From NCBI GenBank assembly GCA_020849795.1, contig JADZFR010000050.1:62001-126000 (forward strand): a stretch of DNA of 64,000 nt. The letters are read 5' to 3'. Source of the stretch: Planctomycetota bacterium. GTDB lineage: Bacteria > Planctomycetota > UBA8742 > UBA2392. Positions 8,134 to 17,575 of the stretch are shown one piece after another. The first letter of the stretch is position 1; every line of letters begins with the position of its first letter. The notes beneath the pieces were generated by a model. The model was given only the letters and a program-made list of their open reading frames with translations, did no database searches and had not been told where the DNA came from. The position numbers and the translations under genes were made by a program.

Positions 8134-9999
8134 ATGAAAATGCTGTTTTTGATTTGCGTGCTGATGGCAAGCGCGCTGCATGCTGCAACGTTTACCGTCA
8201 CAAGCCTGACTGACAGCGGCGCGGGCACTCTGCGCGATGCGGTCACGCAAGCCAATGCCGCAGCCGGGGCTGACGACATCGTGTTCGCGACAACGATCAA
8301 TCTGCCCGGCACGATCACGCTTCAGACCGCGCTGCCGGATATCACCGACGACTTGACGATTACGGGGCCGGCAAGCAACGACCTGATTCTTCGGCGCAAC
8401 ACAGCCGCAGCGGCGTTTCGCATATTTACGATCCCCGCAGCAACCGTCGAAATCAGTCACCTGTGGATGCTGGACGGGCGTGTGGCCGGCACTGCGGGCA
8501 CAAGCGCAGAGGGCGGGTGCATCCGCCACGCGGGGAACCTGGTGATCCGCGACTGCGTCATCGCCAACTGCAACGCTGTCGGATTCGATGGCGGCACCAC
8601 TTTGAACGGCGAAGACGGTGCCGGCGGCGCAATCTTCAGTGCCGGCGACCTTACTCTGGATGGCGTGGCAATCGTCGATTGCGCAGCGACCGGCGGCGGC
8701 ACTTCCTTTGCAATGGCCCTGGCAGGCGACGGGCGCGGTGGCGCGGTGATTCACACCAGTGGCTTGATGATCCTGCGCAACAGCCAGCTTTCAGACTGCA
8801 CAGCACAAGCCGGCGACTCAATCGGCGGCGGCGGCATTGACGGCACCGCTGAAGGCGGCGCGATTTTCGCAACCGCATCTGTGTACCTGTTTGACAGTGA
8901 CGTTTCGGGCTGCGCCACGCTGGGTGCAACGGCTGTCGTCGATGGCGGCGCGTTGAACGTGTCCGGTGGCAACGTGCTGTTTCGCAGCAGTGTGCGCAAC
9001 AGCGTCGGCGTTGCGATCCGGAAGACAGGGCCGTTGTTCATGCAGAACTGCACACTCAGCAGCAACCAGGGCGTGGACCATGGTGGCTTGTGGCTCGACT
9101 CCACGGGGTTCACGTCAACGCTTGAGTACTGCACGATTCACCTGAACTCGGGCGCGGTTGCCGGTGGCATTGAGCTGACCGGCGGCGCCCTGGAGCTTGA
9201 GGGCTGCATTGTCGCGGGAAACACAGGGCCGGCGCCCGATGCGTCGGGCACATTCAGCGACCTGGACAACAACTTGATCGGTGATGACACGGGCAGCACC
9301 GGCTTCACGGTGAGCTTGCTGGTCGGCGACATGCTCAACCCCATCACCCCCGGCCTTGGCGCGTTGCAGGCCATGGGCAGCTTCACTTGGGGGCACGCGC
9401 CCGTGTGGGGCAGCTTTGCCATCGACCGGGGCGGCAGCGGCGCCCCGATCGATGACCAGCGCGGCGCCAACCGCTTGTTCGGCGGCATTCCGGACATCGG
9501 CGCCATTGAGTTCATCACAAACCAGCAGCCGGACTTCACCGCGGGCGGCAGCGTGTCCGAGAAGACGGACGGCGATACCCGCGTGGTTTCGGCCTGGGCC
9601 GGCAACATCACCGCAGGTGCACCCTGGGAAAGCGGGCAGACGCTGACCTTCTTCGTCACTGGCAGCCGGACGGCGTTCAAGGATGGTCCCAGCATCAACA
9701 GCACGACGGGAGACCTGACTTTTCGCCCAAAAGAAGGCGAGTCAGGCACACACTTCTTCAATGTGTACCTCGTTGACAACGGCGGGACTGCCAACGGCGG
9801 CGATGACACCTCGACCACTCGCACACTCGTCATCAAGCTTATCGACGGGGGCAAAGGTGATGACGAAGACCTGCAATGCGCAGCCAAACCTGGCGCCGCA
9901 CATTGGCCGTTGGGACTGCTGCTGGTCATAGCTGGCGCCTTGTGGCTGCGGCGTCGGAAAATTTCAGGCGGCGCGAAAGCCACAGTGGTAGATTTGTAA
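8134..9999 (+). CDS. Secreted parallel beta-helix (choice-of-anchor Q-like) protein with Cys-TM-Arg tail
   Basis: A 621-residue protein with a signal peptide (MKMLFLICVLMASALHAATF) and a good AGGAG site. It begins with the TVTSLTDSGAGTLRDAVTQA block typical of choice-of-anchor Q and right-handed beta-helix surface proteins. Many GGAI/GGA-containing rungs follow (DGAGGAIFSAGDLTLDG and similar), then the usual RGANRLFGGIPDIGAIEF closing block. A separate beta-sandwich sits at about residues 470-580. The C-terminus carries QCAAKPGA, a hydrophobic helix and LRRRK, a probable sorting or anchoring signal. The gene immediately downstream is a paralogue. A surface-exposed adhesive or structural role is inferred; no catalytic motif is visible. 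Confidence 0.8.
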   Translation: MKMLFLICVLMASALHAATFTVTSLTDSGAGTLRDAVTQANAAAGADDIVFATTINLPGTITLQTALPDITDDLTITGPASNDLILRRNTAAAAFRIFTIPAATVEISHLWMLDGRVAGTAGTSAEGGCIRHAGNLVIRDCVIANCNAVGFDGGTTLNGEDGAGGAIFSAGDLTLDGVAIVDCAATGGGTSFAMALAGDGRGGAVIHTSGLMILRNSQLSDCTAQAGDSIGGGGIDGTAEGGAIFATASVYLFDSDVSGCATLGATAVVDGGALNVSGGNVLFRSSVRNSVGVAIRKTGPLFMQNCTLSSNQGVDHGGLWLDSTGFTSTLEYCTIHLNSGAVAGGIELTGGALELEGCIVAGNTGPAPDASGTFSDLDNNLIGDDTGSTGFTVSLLVGDMLNPITPGLGALQAMGSFTWGHAPVWGSFAIDRGGSGAPIDDQRGANRLFGGIPDIGAIEFITNQQPDFTAGGSVSEKTDGDTRVVSAWAGNITAGAPWESGQTLTFFVTGSRTAFKDGPSINSTTGDLTFRPKEGESGTHFFNVYLVDNGGTANGGDDTSTTRTLVIKLIDGGKGDDEDLQCAAKPGAAHWPLGLLLVIAGALWLRRRKISGGAKATVVDL

Positions 10000-10066
10000 C
10001 AATCGACATTCGACGCCAGTGATCGCTCACGGGGCTGATAGCCCGCGTTTCGAAAGGACGGGAACC

Positions 10067-11935
10067 ATGGCAACGACCAGGTGGCTCTGCGTGTTCGCAT
10101 TTGCAGTCGGATGTCTCCCACTGCTTGCACAGAACCAGTTCACCGTAACGACCGTGGCCGATTCTGGCGCCGGCAGCCTGCGCCAGGCAATCATCGACGC
10201 CAACGCACTGCCGAACCAGGTGGTCAGCATGGTGACGGTGCCTGACGAGATTCGCTTTCAGTCGGGCGTGACCGGCACGATCACGCTTGCGACGTCACTG
10301 CCACAGGTCACCGAAGGCGTCAGCATCATCGGCCCAGGCCGGACGCTTCTTACGGTGAGTGGCGCAAACACGCTTCGGATCATTGACTCACAGCTCGGAA
10401 CCTACATGGCCATTTCGCGCATGACGCTGGCCAACGGCCTGGCCGACGGCGACGGCGGCGCAATCTACTCTCGCGGCTGGACTGTCATCAGCGACGTTGC
10501 GTTCAACAACTGCCATGCAGTTGGGGCCAGCTCAGGCAGCGGGCCGGGCGTGGCGGGGCGCGGCGGCGCGATTTTTCATCAACCACTTATTGCTGAACTG
10601 TGGGTGACCAATTCCTTGTTCAGCGCATGTAGCGCCGACGGCGGCAACGGCACAAACGGCAACGGCGGCGCGGGGCATGGCGGCGCAATCTACCTGTCGA
10701 ACGGGCTGGGGCGCTTCTCGCTCAGCACGATCCAGAACTGTGCCGCCACGGGCGGCGACACCACCACCAGCGGCAGCGGCGGCCCAGCCGCAGGCGGGGC
10801 GATCTACGCTGACTCAGCGTTGGACCTGGACGATGTCGTGATCACCACTTGCAGCGCAGCCGGCGGCACGACCACGACCGCCGCGGCAGAAGGTGGGCGA
10901 GCCTATGGTGGCGGCATCCGCGCGCTTGCGGCCGTCGACGCGATGCGCCTTGAAGTCAACGGTTGCACTGTAATCGGGGGAGTACCGGGGGCGGGCGGAA
11001 TCAGCGGAGAAGCAGGCGGCGGAGGCTTGCGCATCGACGCGGGGGCCGGCGTCACCGTCGAGCTGCGGCTTACAAAGATTGCACTTTGCACATCGACAAG
11101 CACCAGCGGCTTCTCGTTCGGCGGGGCGATTGCCGTAGACTCGATCTTCAACCTGATCGAGTCACACATTGACCAGTGCACAGCCGACGACAGCGGCGGC
11201 GGCATCCACAACGAAGGCAGCGACAACGTGCAGATCATCCGCAGCACGATCAGCGGCTGCACCGGCACCGGCATCATGGCAATCGGCACGCCGTCGTTTC
11301 TCATCCAGAACAGCACCGTAAGCGGCAATGACGGCGGCAGCGCCACGGGCGGCATCATGAACGATGGTGCCGTCATGCAGATCAGTTTCAGCACCATCAC
11401 CGCCAACAGCGGCGCCACATGGGGCGGCGTGTACCGTACAACCGGCACGCTCACGATTATCGGTTGCATTGTTGCGGGCAACACCGGCAGCGGCGCGTCC
11501 GCCGACATCGACGCGCTTGGCAGCATGACAATCCAGAACAGCGTGGTCGGCATCCAGGACCCCGCAGCCGTTGCGGTTAACGGGACCAGCGGCAACCAGG
11601 TCGGCTCGCTGGGCACGCCGTTGAATGCGATGCTTGCAACACTGACCACCAACGGCGGCCCGACACCAACGCATGCGCTTCTGTCCGGCAGCCCAGCAAT
11701 CAACATGGGCGGCGCGGTCGGCGTTCCGACCACGGATCAGCGCAATGCCGTCCGCGACCAGGGTATTGCAGACGCCGGCAGCTATGAGTTCGGTGCCACG
11801 CCCCCGAATACCGGCGGCAATGCCGGCGCAGAAGGCGACGCACGCTGCACCACCGGCGCAGGCGGCTTCAACTGGCTGGCCCTGCTGGCGTTGTTGGCTG
11901 CACTTGCATGGGCGGCTCGCTTTCGGCGCGACTAG
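10067..11935 (+). CDS. Secreted parallel beta-helix (choice-of-anchor Q-like) protein, paralogue of the preceding gene
   Basis: A 622-residue protein with a signal peptide (MATTRWLCVFAFAVGCLPLLAQ) and AAGGACGGG upstream of the ATG. The N-terminal FTVTTVADSGAGSLRQAIIDA block, the Gly/Ala-rich beta-helix rungs (GGAIYLSNGLGRFSLST, GGGIRALAAVDAMRL) and the DQRNAVRDQGIADAGSYEF closing block parallel the preceding protein. Here it lacks that protein's second beta-sandwich and instead has more rungs. The tail is RCTTGAGGFNW, a hydrophobic helix and RFRRD. Similar length, order and 67-bp spacing indicate tandem duplication. The stop TAG shares bases with the stop of the convergent phosphoesterase gene (CTAG at 11932-11935). 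Confidence 0.8.
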   Translation: MATTRWLCVFAFAVGCLPLLAQNQFTVTTVADSGAGSLRQAIIDANALPNQVVSMVTVPDEIRFQSGVTGTITLATSLPQVTEGVSIIGPGRTLLTVSGANTLRIIDSQLGTYMAISRMTLANGLADGDGGAIYSRGWTVISDVAFNNCHAVGASSGSGPGVAGRGGAIFHQPLIAELWVTNSLFSACSADGGNGTNGNGGAGHGGAIYLSNGLGRFSLSTIQNCAATGGDTTTSGSGGPAAGGAIYADSALDLDDVVITTCSAAGGTTTTAAAEGGRAYGGGIRALAAVDAMRLEVNGCTVIGGVPGAGGISGEAGGGGLRIDAGAGVTVELRLTKIALCTSTSTSGFSFGGAIAVDSIFNLIESHIDQCTADDSGGGIHNEGSDNVQIIRSTISGCTGTGIMAIGTPSFLIQNSTVSGNDGGSATGGIMNDGAVMQISFSTITANSGATWGGVYRTTGTLTIIGCIVAGNTGSGASADIDALGSMTIQNSVVGIQDPAAVAVNGTSGNQVGSLGTPLNAMLATLTTNGGPTPTHALLSGSPAINMGGAVGVPTTDQRNAVRDQGIADAGSYEFGATPPNTGGNAGAEGDARCTTGAGGFNWLALLALLAALAWAARFRRD

Positions 11936-12564
11936 ACTTCCAACACCATCGCCGGGTGCATGGTGCTGTATGTTGCGTCCAGACTGGAGGCGTTCACATA
12001 GTGGACGCCTCCAGCCTTTAGCTGTCCCGCGCCCTCGTGGATGTGCCCGAAGATGTGCACCCGCGGCTGGATGCGTGGCAGCGCGGCGAGCAACTCTTCG
12101 CAGCCTACCCGATCGCCATGGCGGGTTCTGTCCAGAATGCCGTGGGGAGGGCCGTGGGTGATCAGTATGTCGATCTCGTCTGGTACGCGCGCCCACACCT
12201 GACGCATTGGCTCGCCGCGCTCCAGGTTGAACGCCCAGTTCATGAACCGGGGCTGCCATGGCGAACCCCAGTATCGCAAACCGTCGATTTCTACGCCGCT
12301 GTCGTGCAGGTAATGCACGCCGGGGCAGCCGGATCGCAAGAGCTGCAGAGCAGTCACAGGGTCGGATTCGAACAGCAGGTCATGATTGCCCGCCACGACA
12401 ACTCGGTGCGCGAACGGCTGGCGATGAAACCAGCGGGCGAACTCGCGAATGTCGTCGGCATCGCCAACGCCACAAAAGTCGCCGGCATGAACAAGCACGT
12501 CACCCGGTGGAAGCAGCAGGTGATCGTGGCGGCCATGGGTATCACTGATACAGACCAGTCTCAT
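11932..12564 (-). CDS. MPPED-type (UPF0046) metallophosphoesterase
   Basis: A 210-residue calcineurin-like phosphoesterase. The metal-binding blocks are complete: CISDTHGRHD, VLVHAGDF, VVAGNHDLLF, ILITHGPPHGILDRT and HIFGHIHEGAG. The WGSPWQPRFMNWAFNLERG segment and the ending VNASSLDATY are specific to the MPPED1/2-like family, whose animal members hydrolyse cyclic nucleotides. The bacterial substrate is not known. The ATG at 12564 puts the first metal motif within ten residues, as in homologues. Its stop overlaps the stop of the convergent beta-helix gene, leaving no space for a terminator. Confidence 0.85.
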   Translation of the reverse strand: MRLVCISDTHGRHDHLLLPPGDVLVHAGDFCGVGDADDIREFARWFHRQPFAHRVVVAGNHDLLFESDPVTALQLLRSGCPGVHYLHDSGVEIDGLRYWGSPWQPRFMNWAFNLERGEPMRQVWARVPDEIDILITHGPPHGILDRTRHGDRVGCEELLAALPRIQPRVHIFGHIHEGAGQLKAGGVHYVNASSLDATYSTMHPAMVLEV

Positions 12565-12843
12565 GCTTTTTCCACAACTGTAATGATAGTAAGCGCTTCC
12601 ACCCATCCGAAACAACCCGCTGTAGGGTCAATCTGTGATGTTAGTTATGGACATTTCGCCCTGTTTGCACCACTGGCTTGTACGAACAATCCAGTCGCAC
12701 CCGTTCGTGGTAAGTGTTCTAATGTTACGTCTTCGAGATTGACCTGTCTGCTCATTCGCCTGGCAAACGGTCTGCATGATTGCGGCGGGGTGGTCGGGCT
12801 TAATGGCACTAGCTGGGTAGTGGTTCTTTTTGTGGGGAGGAAC

Positions 12844-15800
12844 ATGAGATACCTGAATTGCCTGGCGGCGATTGCCGTCACTGTTGTCGGCGTCTGCAAT
12901 CTTTCCGCTCAAGCCCAGGCGCCTGGCGCAGAGTACGGCCTGCCGGTCGCTTCGCGTACCCGCGTGGCGACGCACTACCGGCTGCCCGACGGCAGCCTTC
13001 GCGCCGTGCTGACCATCAAACCGCACAACTACCGTGACGCCGACGGCAACTGGCGCGTCATTGACGAAACGCTCAAACGCGACGTTGAGTACGCGTACAA
13101 GAACCTCGACAACGGCCTCACTTCACGCTTTCCGGATGCGATCAGCGACGGCATTCGATTTGCCGGCCACAGCCAGCCAGCCGTCACACTGCGCCCGGCA
13201 CAGTTTGTCGGCTATGCAGCAGACGGTTCCTTGTTGAACGCTGTCACGCCCTGGCGGGCGTTCGCGCAGCAGGAGGGCGAGAAGACCGTCTTCTATCCGG
13301 GCTTGTACAACGGCGTCACGGACGAATACGTGCTCGGCCCTGACATGGTCAAGCACAACATGGTGGTCTACCGCAACGGACTGGCCGGGTACGAAGCCAG
13401 CGAGTTCGTTGCCGGCGAGTACACGCTGGATATGCCAGCCGGATGGTCAGCCCAGGAGAGCAACCGAAAGCTGCGGCTTTTGAACGAATTCGGCGAATGC
13501 ATCTATGTGGTTGGTGCTGTGGACGCCTTCGACGCCGCCGGCGAAGTTTTCAATGGTACGCTTACCTGGCGCCTGGACGGCACGGTGCTGCACCTGGGCA
13601 TGCAAGTGTCGACGTCATGGCTGCTTGATGATCAGCGCCAGTGGCCGGTTCGCATCGACCCGACACTGACCCTGCAGCCGGATGGAACGGTGGGCAAAGA
13701 TGCATTGCTGTTTTCGGGCGGCGGCAATCGCGGAACTTATGACGACCTGACTTTCAACAGCAGCGGCGACTGCGAGGGCATCATTGAGTACAACCTGTCC
13801 TCGATGCCCAGCGGCGCCACGGTCACTGCGGCGCAGTTCGAAGCCTGGCATCGCGCCAACACAATCACCGGCCACGTTGTAAACCTGTATACGGCGAACG
13901 CGGCATGGGTCGAGTCGAGCATTATCTGGACGAACAAGCCCGCGCGCTCAACCACACAGTCTTCTTCGCTCACATTCACAAACGGGGCACCAAACGTATG
14001 GCGAATCTGGACCGGCCTCGGAACGCTTGTCGCCAACTGGCTCAACAGCAGCGTAGCCAACAACGGCTTCTACATTGTGAACACGACCAACTCCGTATTC
14101 GTCGCCTATCTTCGTGCCAGTGACTGGGCTACGGCCACTGAGCGCCCCAAGTTGGTGATCGATTACTCGACGTCGCCACCGTCCGTCACAAACGTCTCGC
14201 CGAATCCCGTGAGCTGGAGCCAGACGCTGACCATCACCGGCACAGACCTTGGCGGCGCAACTGCCGTGACCGTGGGCGGTGTAGCGGCCGCGATCACCAG
14301 CAACACGGCAACCCAGATTCAAGTCACCGTCGCCGATACCACGCCCACAGGCGCGGGTCGCGTTGTATCCGTCACCACGGGGTCGGGCACTGACAACACA
14401 CAGACTGTGACCGTCAACGGTGCTGCACCCGTCCTGACCAGTGGCGCACCCGACCCGGTGAGCTGGCTGCAGACCCTGACCATCACGGGTAGCAACCTGT
14501 CCAGCACCACCGCTGTAACGATCGGCGGCACGGCGGCAGCCATCACTGCCACCACCTCAACAACGGTGCAGGTCACGGTTTCGGACAGCACGCCCACCGG
14601 CTCGCAGACAGTTTCCGTCACCAACTCGATCGGTACAACCAGCACGCTTAGTGTCACGGTCTCGGGTGTGGCGCCCACGGTCACGAGCCTTGCGCCTGAC
14701 CCCGTGGACTGGGGCCAGACCCTGACCATCACCGGCAACTACCTCGCAACCACCAGCGCGGTCACCATCGGCGGAACAACGGCTGCGATTACATCGGCCA
14801 GTACAACCAGCGTGCAGGTCACTGTCGCTAACAACACCCCCACGGGCTCGCAGGTCGTCTCAGTCACGACCAGCGGCGGCAACAACAGCGCCAACTCGGT
14901 GACCGTGAACAGCGTGGCGCCGGTGATTTCCGGCGTCTCGCCAAACCCGGTGAGCTGGCTGCAGACCTTGACGATCACCGGCACGTTCCTGTCGGGAGCT
15001 ACCTCGGTAACAATCGGAGGCACGGCTGCAGCGATCACGTCGAACACCCCAACGCAGGTGCAGGCTACAGTCGCTGACGGCACGCCAACCGGCAGCCAGA
15101 ACGTCGTGGTGACAACGGCGGTGGGCAACAGCAACGCGCAGGCCGTCACCGTCAACAGTGTCGCCCCGGCAGCCACTAACGCGGCGCCAAACCCCGTGAC
15201 CTGGAGCCAGTTGCTGACGATCACCGGCAACTATCTGGCCACGACGTCGTCGGTCACCATCGGCGGCGTAACTCAGGCGCTTGGAACCGTGAGCAGCACC
15301 TCTGTCGAAGTCACCGTAGACTTCAGCACGCCCACCGGTTCGCAGACGATCGTGGTGACCACGGCAGGCGGCACCAACAACACGCTTTCCGTGACAGTGA
15401 ACGCGTTGCCGCCTACCATCACGTCGGCTACGCCCAACCCGGTGCAGTGGTACCAGGCACTGACCATCACCGGCACCGGACTCGGAAGCGCGACTTCGGT
15501 AACGGTCGGCGGCGTTAGCTTGACTCCGACAACGAACACCATGACGCAGATCGTTGTCAACATTCCCGACACCATGGCCACCGGTGCACAGGCCGTGCAG
15601 GTCACCACCGCTCATGGCAGTGACACCACCTCGGTCACCGTCAACGGCGCACCGCCTGTCACGACCAACGTCGCACCGGGCAGCGTGGTGCAGGGCCAGA
15701 CCATCACCATCACCGGCACTGGCCTTGGCAATGCCACTGTCTCGATCGGCGGCGGCAACGCGCAGATCACGTCCAACAGCATGACCCAGGTCGTTGCCAC

Positions 15801-16038
15801 CGTTACCGGGTTCACGCCTGCCGGCACTCATACGGTTGACGTAACAACGGCGCACGGCACCGCGAACAACCTCACACTCACCGTCACCAGCGCCAGCGTC
15901 ACGGGCGGCGGCGGCGGTGGAGGCGGTGGTGGCGGCGGCGGTTGCGCAAGCAGCACCAGCGGGGCAGCCTGGCTGCTGGGCGCACTGGCCCTTCTGGCAT
16001 GCGCAGCCGCGCTGCGTCGCCGTCGTGCCGAGGCATGA
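12844..16038 (+). CDS. Secreted DNRLRE-like protein with seven IPT/TIG repeats, poly-Gly linker and Cys-TM-Arg tail
   Basis: A 1064-residue protein with a signal peptide (MRYLNCLAAIAVTVVGVCNL) and a strong GGGAGG ribosome site. Residues about 35-270 form a beta-rich region seen in large secreted proteins. Residues about 272-443 resemble a DNRLRE domain (DPTLTLQPDG, IEYNLSSMPSGATVTAAQFEAW, ERPKLVIDYS). Seven IPT/TIG repeats of about 82 residues follow, each with PNPVSWxQTLTITG, TxVTIGGxAAxI and TPTGSQxVxVTT. A 13-Gly linker, one Cys, a hydrophobic helix and LRRRRAEA close the protein. A long stalk exposing the N-terminal domains is the likely architecture. A strong terminator follows. Confidence 0.8.
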   Translation: MRYLNCLAAIAVTVVGVCNLSAQAQAPGAEYGLPVASRTRVATHYRLPDGSLRAVLTIKPHNYRDADGNWRVIDETLKRDVEYAYKNLDNGLTSRFPDAISDGIRFAGHSQPAVTLRPAQFVGYAADGSLLNAVTPWRAFAQQEGEKTVFYPGLYNGVTDEYVLGPDMVKHNMVVYRNGLAGYEASEFVAGEYTLDMPAGWSAQESNRKLRLLNEFGECIYVVGAVDAFDAAGEVFNGTLTWRLDGTVLHLGMQVSTSWLLDDQRQWPVRIDPTLTLQPDGTVGKDALLFSGGGNRGTYDDLTFNSSGDCEGIIEYNLSSMPSGATVTAAQFEAWHRANTITGHVVNLYTANAAWVESSIIWTNKPARSTTQSSSLTFTNGAPNVWRIWTGLGTLVANWLNSSVANNGFYIVNTTNSVFVAYLRASDWATATERPKLVIDYSTSPPSVTNVSPNPVSWSQTLTITGTDLGGATAVTVGGVAAAITSNTATQIQVTVADTTPTGAGRVVSVTTGSGTDNTQTVTVNGAAPVLTSGAPDPVSWLQTLTITGSNLSSTTAVTIGGTAAAITATTSTTVQVTVSDSTPTGSQTVSVTNSIGTTSTLSVTVSGVAPTVTSLAPDPVDWGQTLTITGNYLATTSAVTIGGTTAAITSASTTSVQVTVANNTPTGSQVVSVTTSGGNNSANSVTVNSVAPVISGVSPNPVSWLQTLTITGTFLSGATSVTIGGTAAAITSNTPTQVQATVADGTPTGSQNVVVTTAVGNSNAQAVTVNSVAPAATNAAPNPVTWSQLLTITGNYLATTSSVTIGGVTQALGTVSSTSVEVTVDFSTPTGSQTIVVTTAGGTNNTLSVTVNALPPTITSATPNPVQWYQALTITGTGLGSATSVTVGGVSLTPTTNTMTQIVVNIPDTMATGAQAVQVTTAHGSDTTSVTVNGAPPVTTNVAPGSVVQGQTITITGTGLGNATVSIGGGNAQITSNSMTQVVATVTGFTPAGTHTVDVTTAHGTANNLTLTVTSASVTGGGGGGGGGGGGGCASSTSGAAWLLGALALLACAAALRRRRAEA
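14176..15891 (+). repeat. Seven tandem IPT/TIG-coding repeats of about 246 bp
   Basis: In-frame repeats each encode a PNP/PDPV(S/D/T)W-LTITG strand, a VTIGG turn and a TPTGSQ strand. Copies 1-5 are closest to each other; copies 6 and 7 are more diverged (VQWYQALTITG, VVQGQTITITG). This is internal gene duplication, not a separate element. Confidence 0.85.
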
Positions 16039-16061
16039 GCAGGAGCAGAAACGCAACGTCC

Positions 16062-16089
16062 AAAGACAGGCGCCACGGCGCCTGTCTTT
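16062..16089 (+). terminator. Intrinsic terminator of the TIG-repeat gene
   Basis: The arms AAAGACAGGCGCC and GGCGCCTGTCTTT form a long stem with a very small loop, followed by GCTTTTCC. Confidence 0.85.
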
Positions 16090-16157
16090 GCTTTTCCACA
16101 ACGTGCGGGCCCATGGCGACATCGGGCGGCTGGGTTATCATGCGGCGGGAGTGACCG

Positions 16158-17468
16158 ATGGCCTCAACTTCTGAGCATCGCAGCAAGCCGAACTTCTTCG
16201 ACATCGACTTCGGCAAAGCGCCGTTCATCGCGATCTGGGAAGTTACGCGCGCATGCGACCTTCGATGCGTGCACTGCCGAGCCGAGGCCATACCCAACCG
16301 CAACCCCGACGAACTGACGCGCGAGCAGGGTTTTGCCCTGATCGACGAGCTGCGCAAGTTCAGTGACACCGCGCCGCCGCTGTTCGTGATTACCGGCGGC
16401 GACCCCCTGAAGTCGCCCTACGTCTACGACTACATCAAGCACGCCGACGAAGTCGGCCTGCGCGTTGCCGTCACGCCGTCGGCCACGGGCCTGCTGACCC
16501 GCGAAGCCATCCACAAGATGAAGGAACACGGCTTGACGCGCCTTGCCATCAGCCTTGACGGGTCAACTGCCGAGATCCACGACAACTTCCGGCGCCAGCC
16601 CGGCTCATATGCCCACACAATTCGCGCGATCAAGGACGCGCTGGCCGAGGGACTGACGGTGCAGATCAACACCACGATCTCGCGCTGGAACATGAATGAC
16701 ATCGACAACCTGTGCGAGCTGATGCAGAAACTCGGGCTCACGCTTTGGGCGGCCTTCTTCCTGGTGCCCACGGGCCGGGGCGAAGAAACCGACGAGATTT
16801 CACCCGAGCAATACGAGCAGGCCCTGCACAAACTTTACGAAACCGCCCGTAAAGCCGACTTTGACCTCAAGACCACCGCCGCCCCGCACTACCGCCGCGT
16901 CGTGCTGCAGGCCCAGCGCGAGCAGGGCATGTCCGGCGACAGCAGTGCATACCTCAAGCCGCGCAAAGAGGGCGGCAGCCCGGCCGACCGCAGCACGGAG
17001 GGCCCGCCGGCATGGGTGCTGCGCCCGATGAAGCCAGGCGGCTGGTCACGTGGCGACGCCATCGGTCGCGCGGCACGCGGAGTGAACGACGGCAACGGAT
17101 TCGTTTTCATTGACCACGTCGGTGAGGTGTATCCAAGCGGCTTCCTGCCCTTGAAGTGCGGCAACGTGAAGTCGCAGTCGATTGTCGAGATCTACCGCCA
17201 CAATCCACACCTGGTGCGCATGCGTGATTTCAGCCAGCTCAAGGGCAAGTGCTGGGCGTGCGACTATCGCGACGTATGCGGGGGTGCTCGTTCGCGGGCC
17301 TTTGCCGTCACGGGCGACTACATGGCCAGCGAGCCCTATTGCACGTATATCCCGCCAGCCCTGCAGCACGTGCAGGGCATCAACTGGCTGGCGCCGGACA
17401 TGCTGATCAAGGACGTGCGCGAGTACCTCAAGCCACAAGACCTGCTCAGCTTCGAAAAGCCGGAGTAG
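16158..17468 (+). CDS. Radical SAM/SPASM protein (TIGR04053-like)
   Basis: A 436-residue cytoplasmic enzyme. The N-terminal FDIDFGKAPFIAIWEVTRAC leads into the 4Fe-4S radical-SAM motif CDLRCVHC (Cys 33, 37, 40), followed by GGDPL and ISLDGSTAEIHD. The C-terminal part has SPASM-like cysteines (LKCGNVKS, KGKCWACDYRDVCGG, EPYCTYIP) that would hold auxiliary clusters. The order and the WEVTRACDLRCVHCRAEA block match the TIGR04053 group, related to haem d1/peptide-modifying SPASM enzymes. The substrate is unknown and no small precursor peptide is evident nearby. GGGAG precedes the ATG. Confidence 0.85.
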   Translation: MASTSEHRSKPNFFDIDFGKAPFIAIWEVTRACDLRCVHCRAEAIPNRNPDELTREQGFALIDELRKFSDTAPPLFVITGGDPLKSPYVYDYIKHADEVGLRVAVTPSATGLLTREAIHKMKEHGLTRLAISLDGSTAEIHDNFRRQPGSYAHTIRAIKDALAEGLTVQINTTISRWNMNDIDNLCELMQKLGLTLWAAFFLVPTGRGEETDEISPEQYEQALHKLYETARKADFDLKTTAAPHYRRVVLQAQREQGMSGDSSAYLKPRKEGGSPADRSTEGPPAWVLRPMKPGGWSRGDAIGRAARGVNDGNGFVFIDHVGEVYPSGFLPLKCGNVKSQSIVEIYRHNPHLVRMRDFSQLKGKCWACDYRDVCGGARSRAFAVTGDYMASEPYCTYIPPALQHVQGINWLAPDMLIKDVREYLKPQDLLSFEKPE

Positions 17469-17475
17469 ACCCCAC

Positions 17476-17497
17476 GGCACCGGATGTGCCACTTTTC
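17476..17497 (+). terminator. Weak stem-loop after the radical SAM gene
   Basis: A GGCAC / GTGCC stem with a CGGAT loop is followed by ACTTTTCC. The five-base-pair stem makes this a weak candidate. Confidence 0.35.
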
Positions 17498-17575
17498 CGC
17501 GTGAGACACTCAATCCCGGCGCGACTATCCCCAACGCAACGATACAGCCCGCTTCGGGCGACCACGGAGGATTTC

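Noticed and set aside
12565-12843. Small open frame of about 34 codons starting near 12638 in the divergent gap
   Set aside because: No ribosome site, no -10 at the leaderless distance, and unremarkable composition. The gap is more likely regulatory.
15901-15942. Gly-codon run as a microsatellite
   Set aside because: It encodes the poly-Gly linker before the C-terminal anchor and uses mixed GGC/GGT/GGA codons rather than a pure repeat.
16158-17468. A RiPP precursor peptide for the radical SAM/SPASM enzyme
   Set aside because: No short open frame with a ribosome site and Cys/Ser/Thr-rich core was found within the neighbouring gaps.
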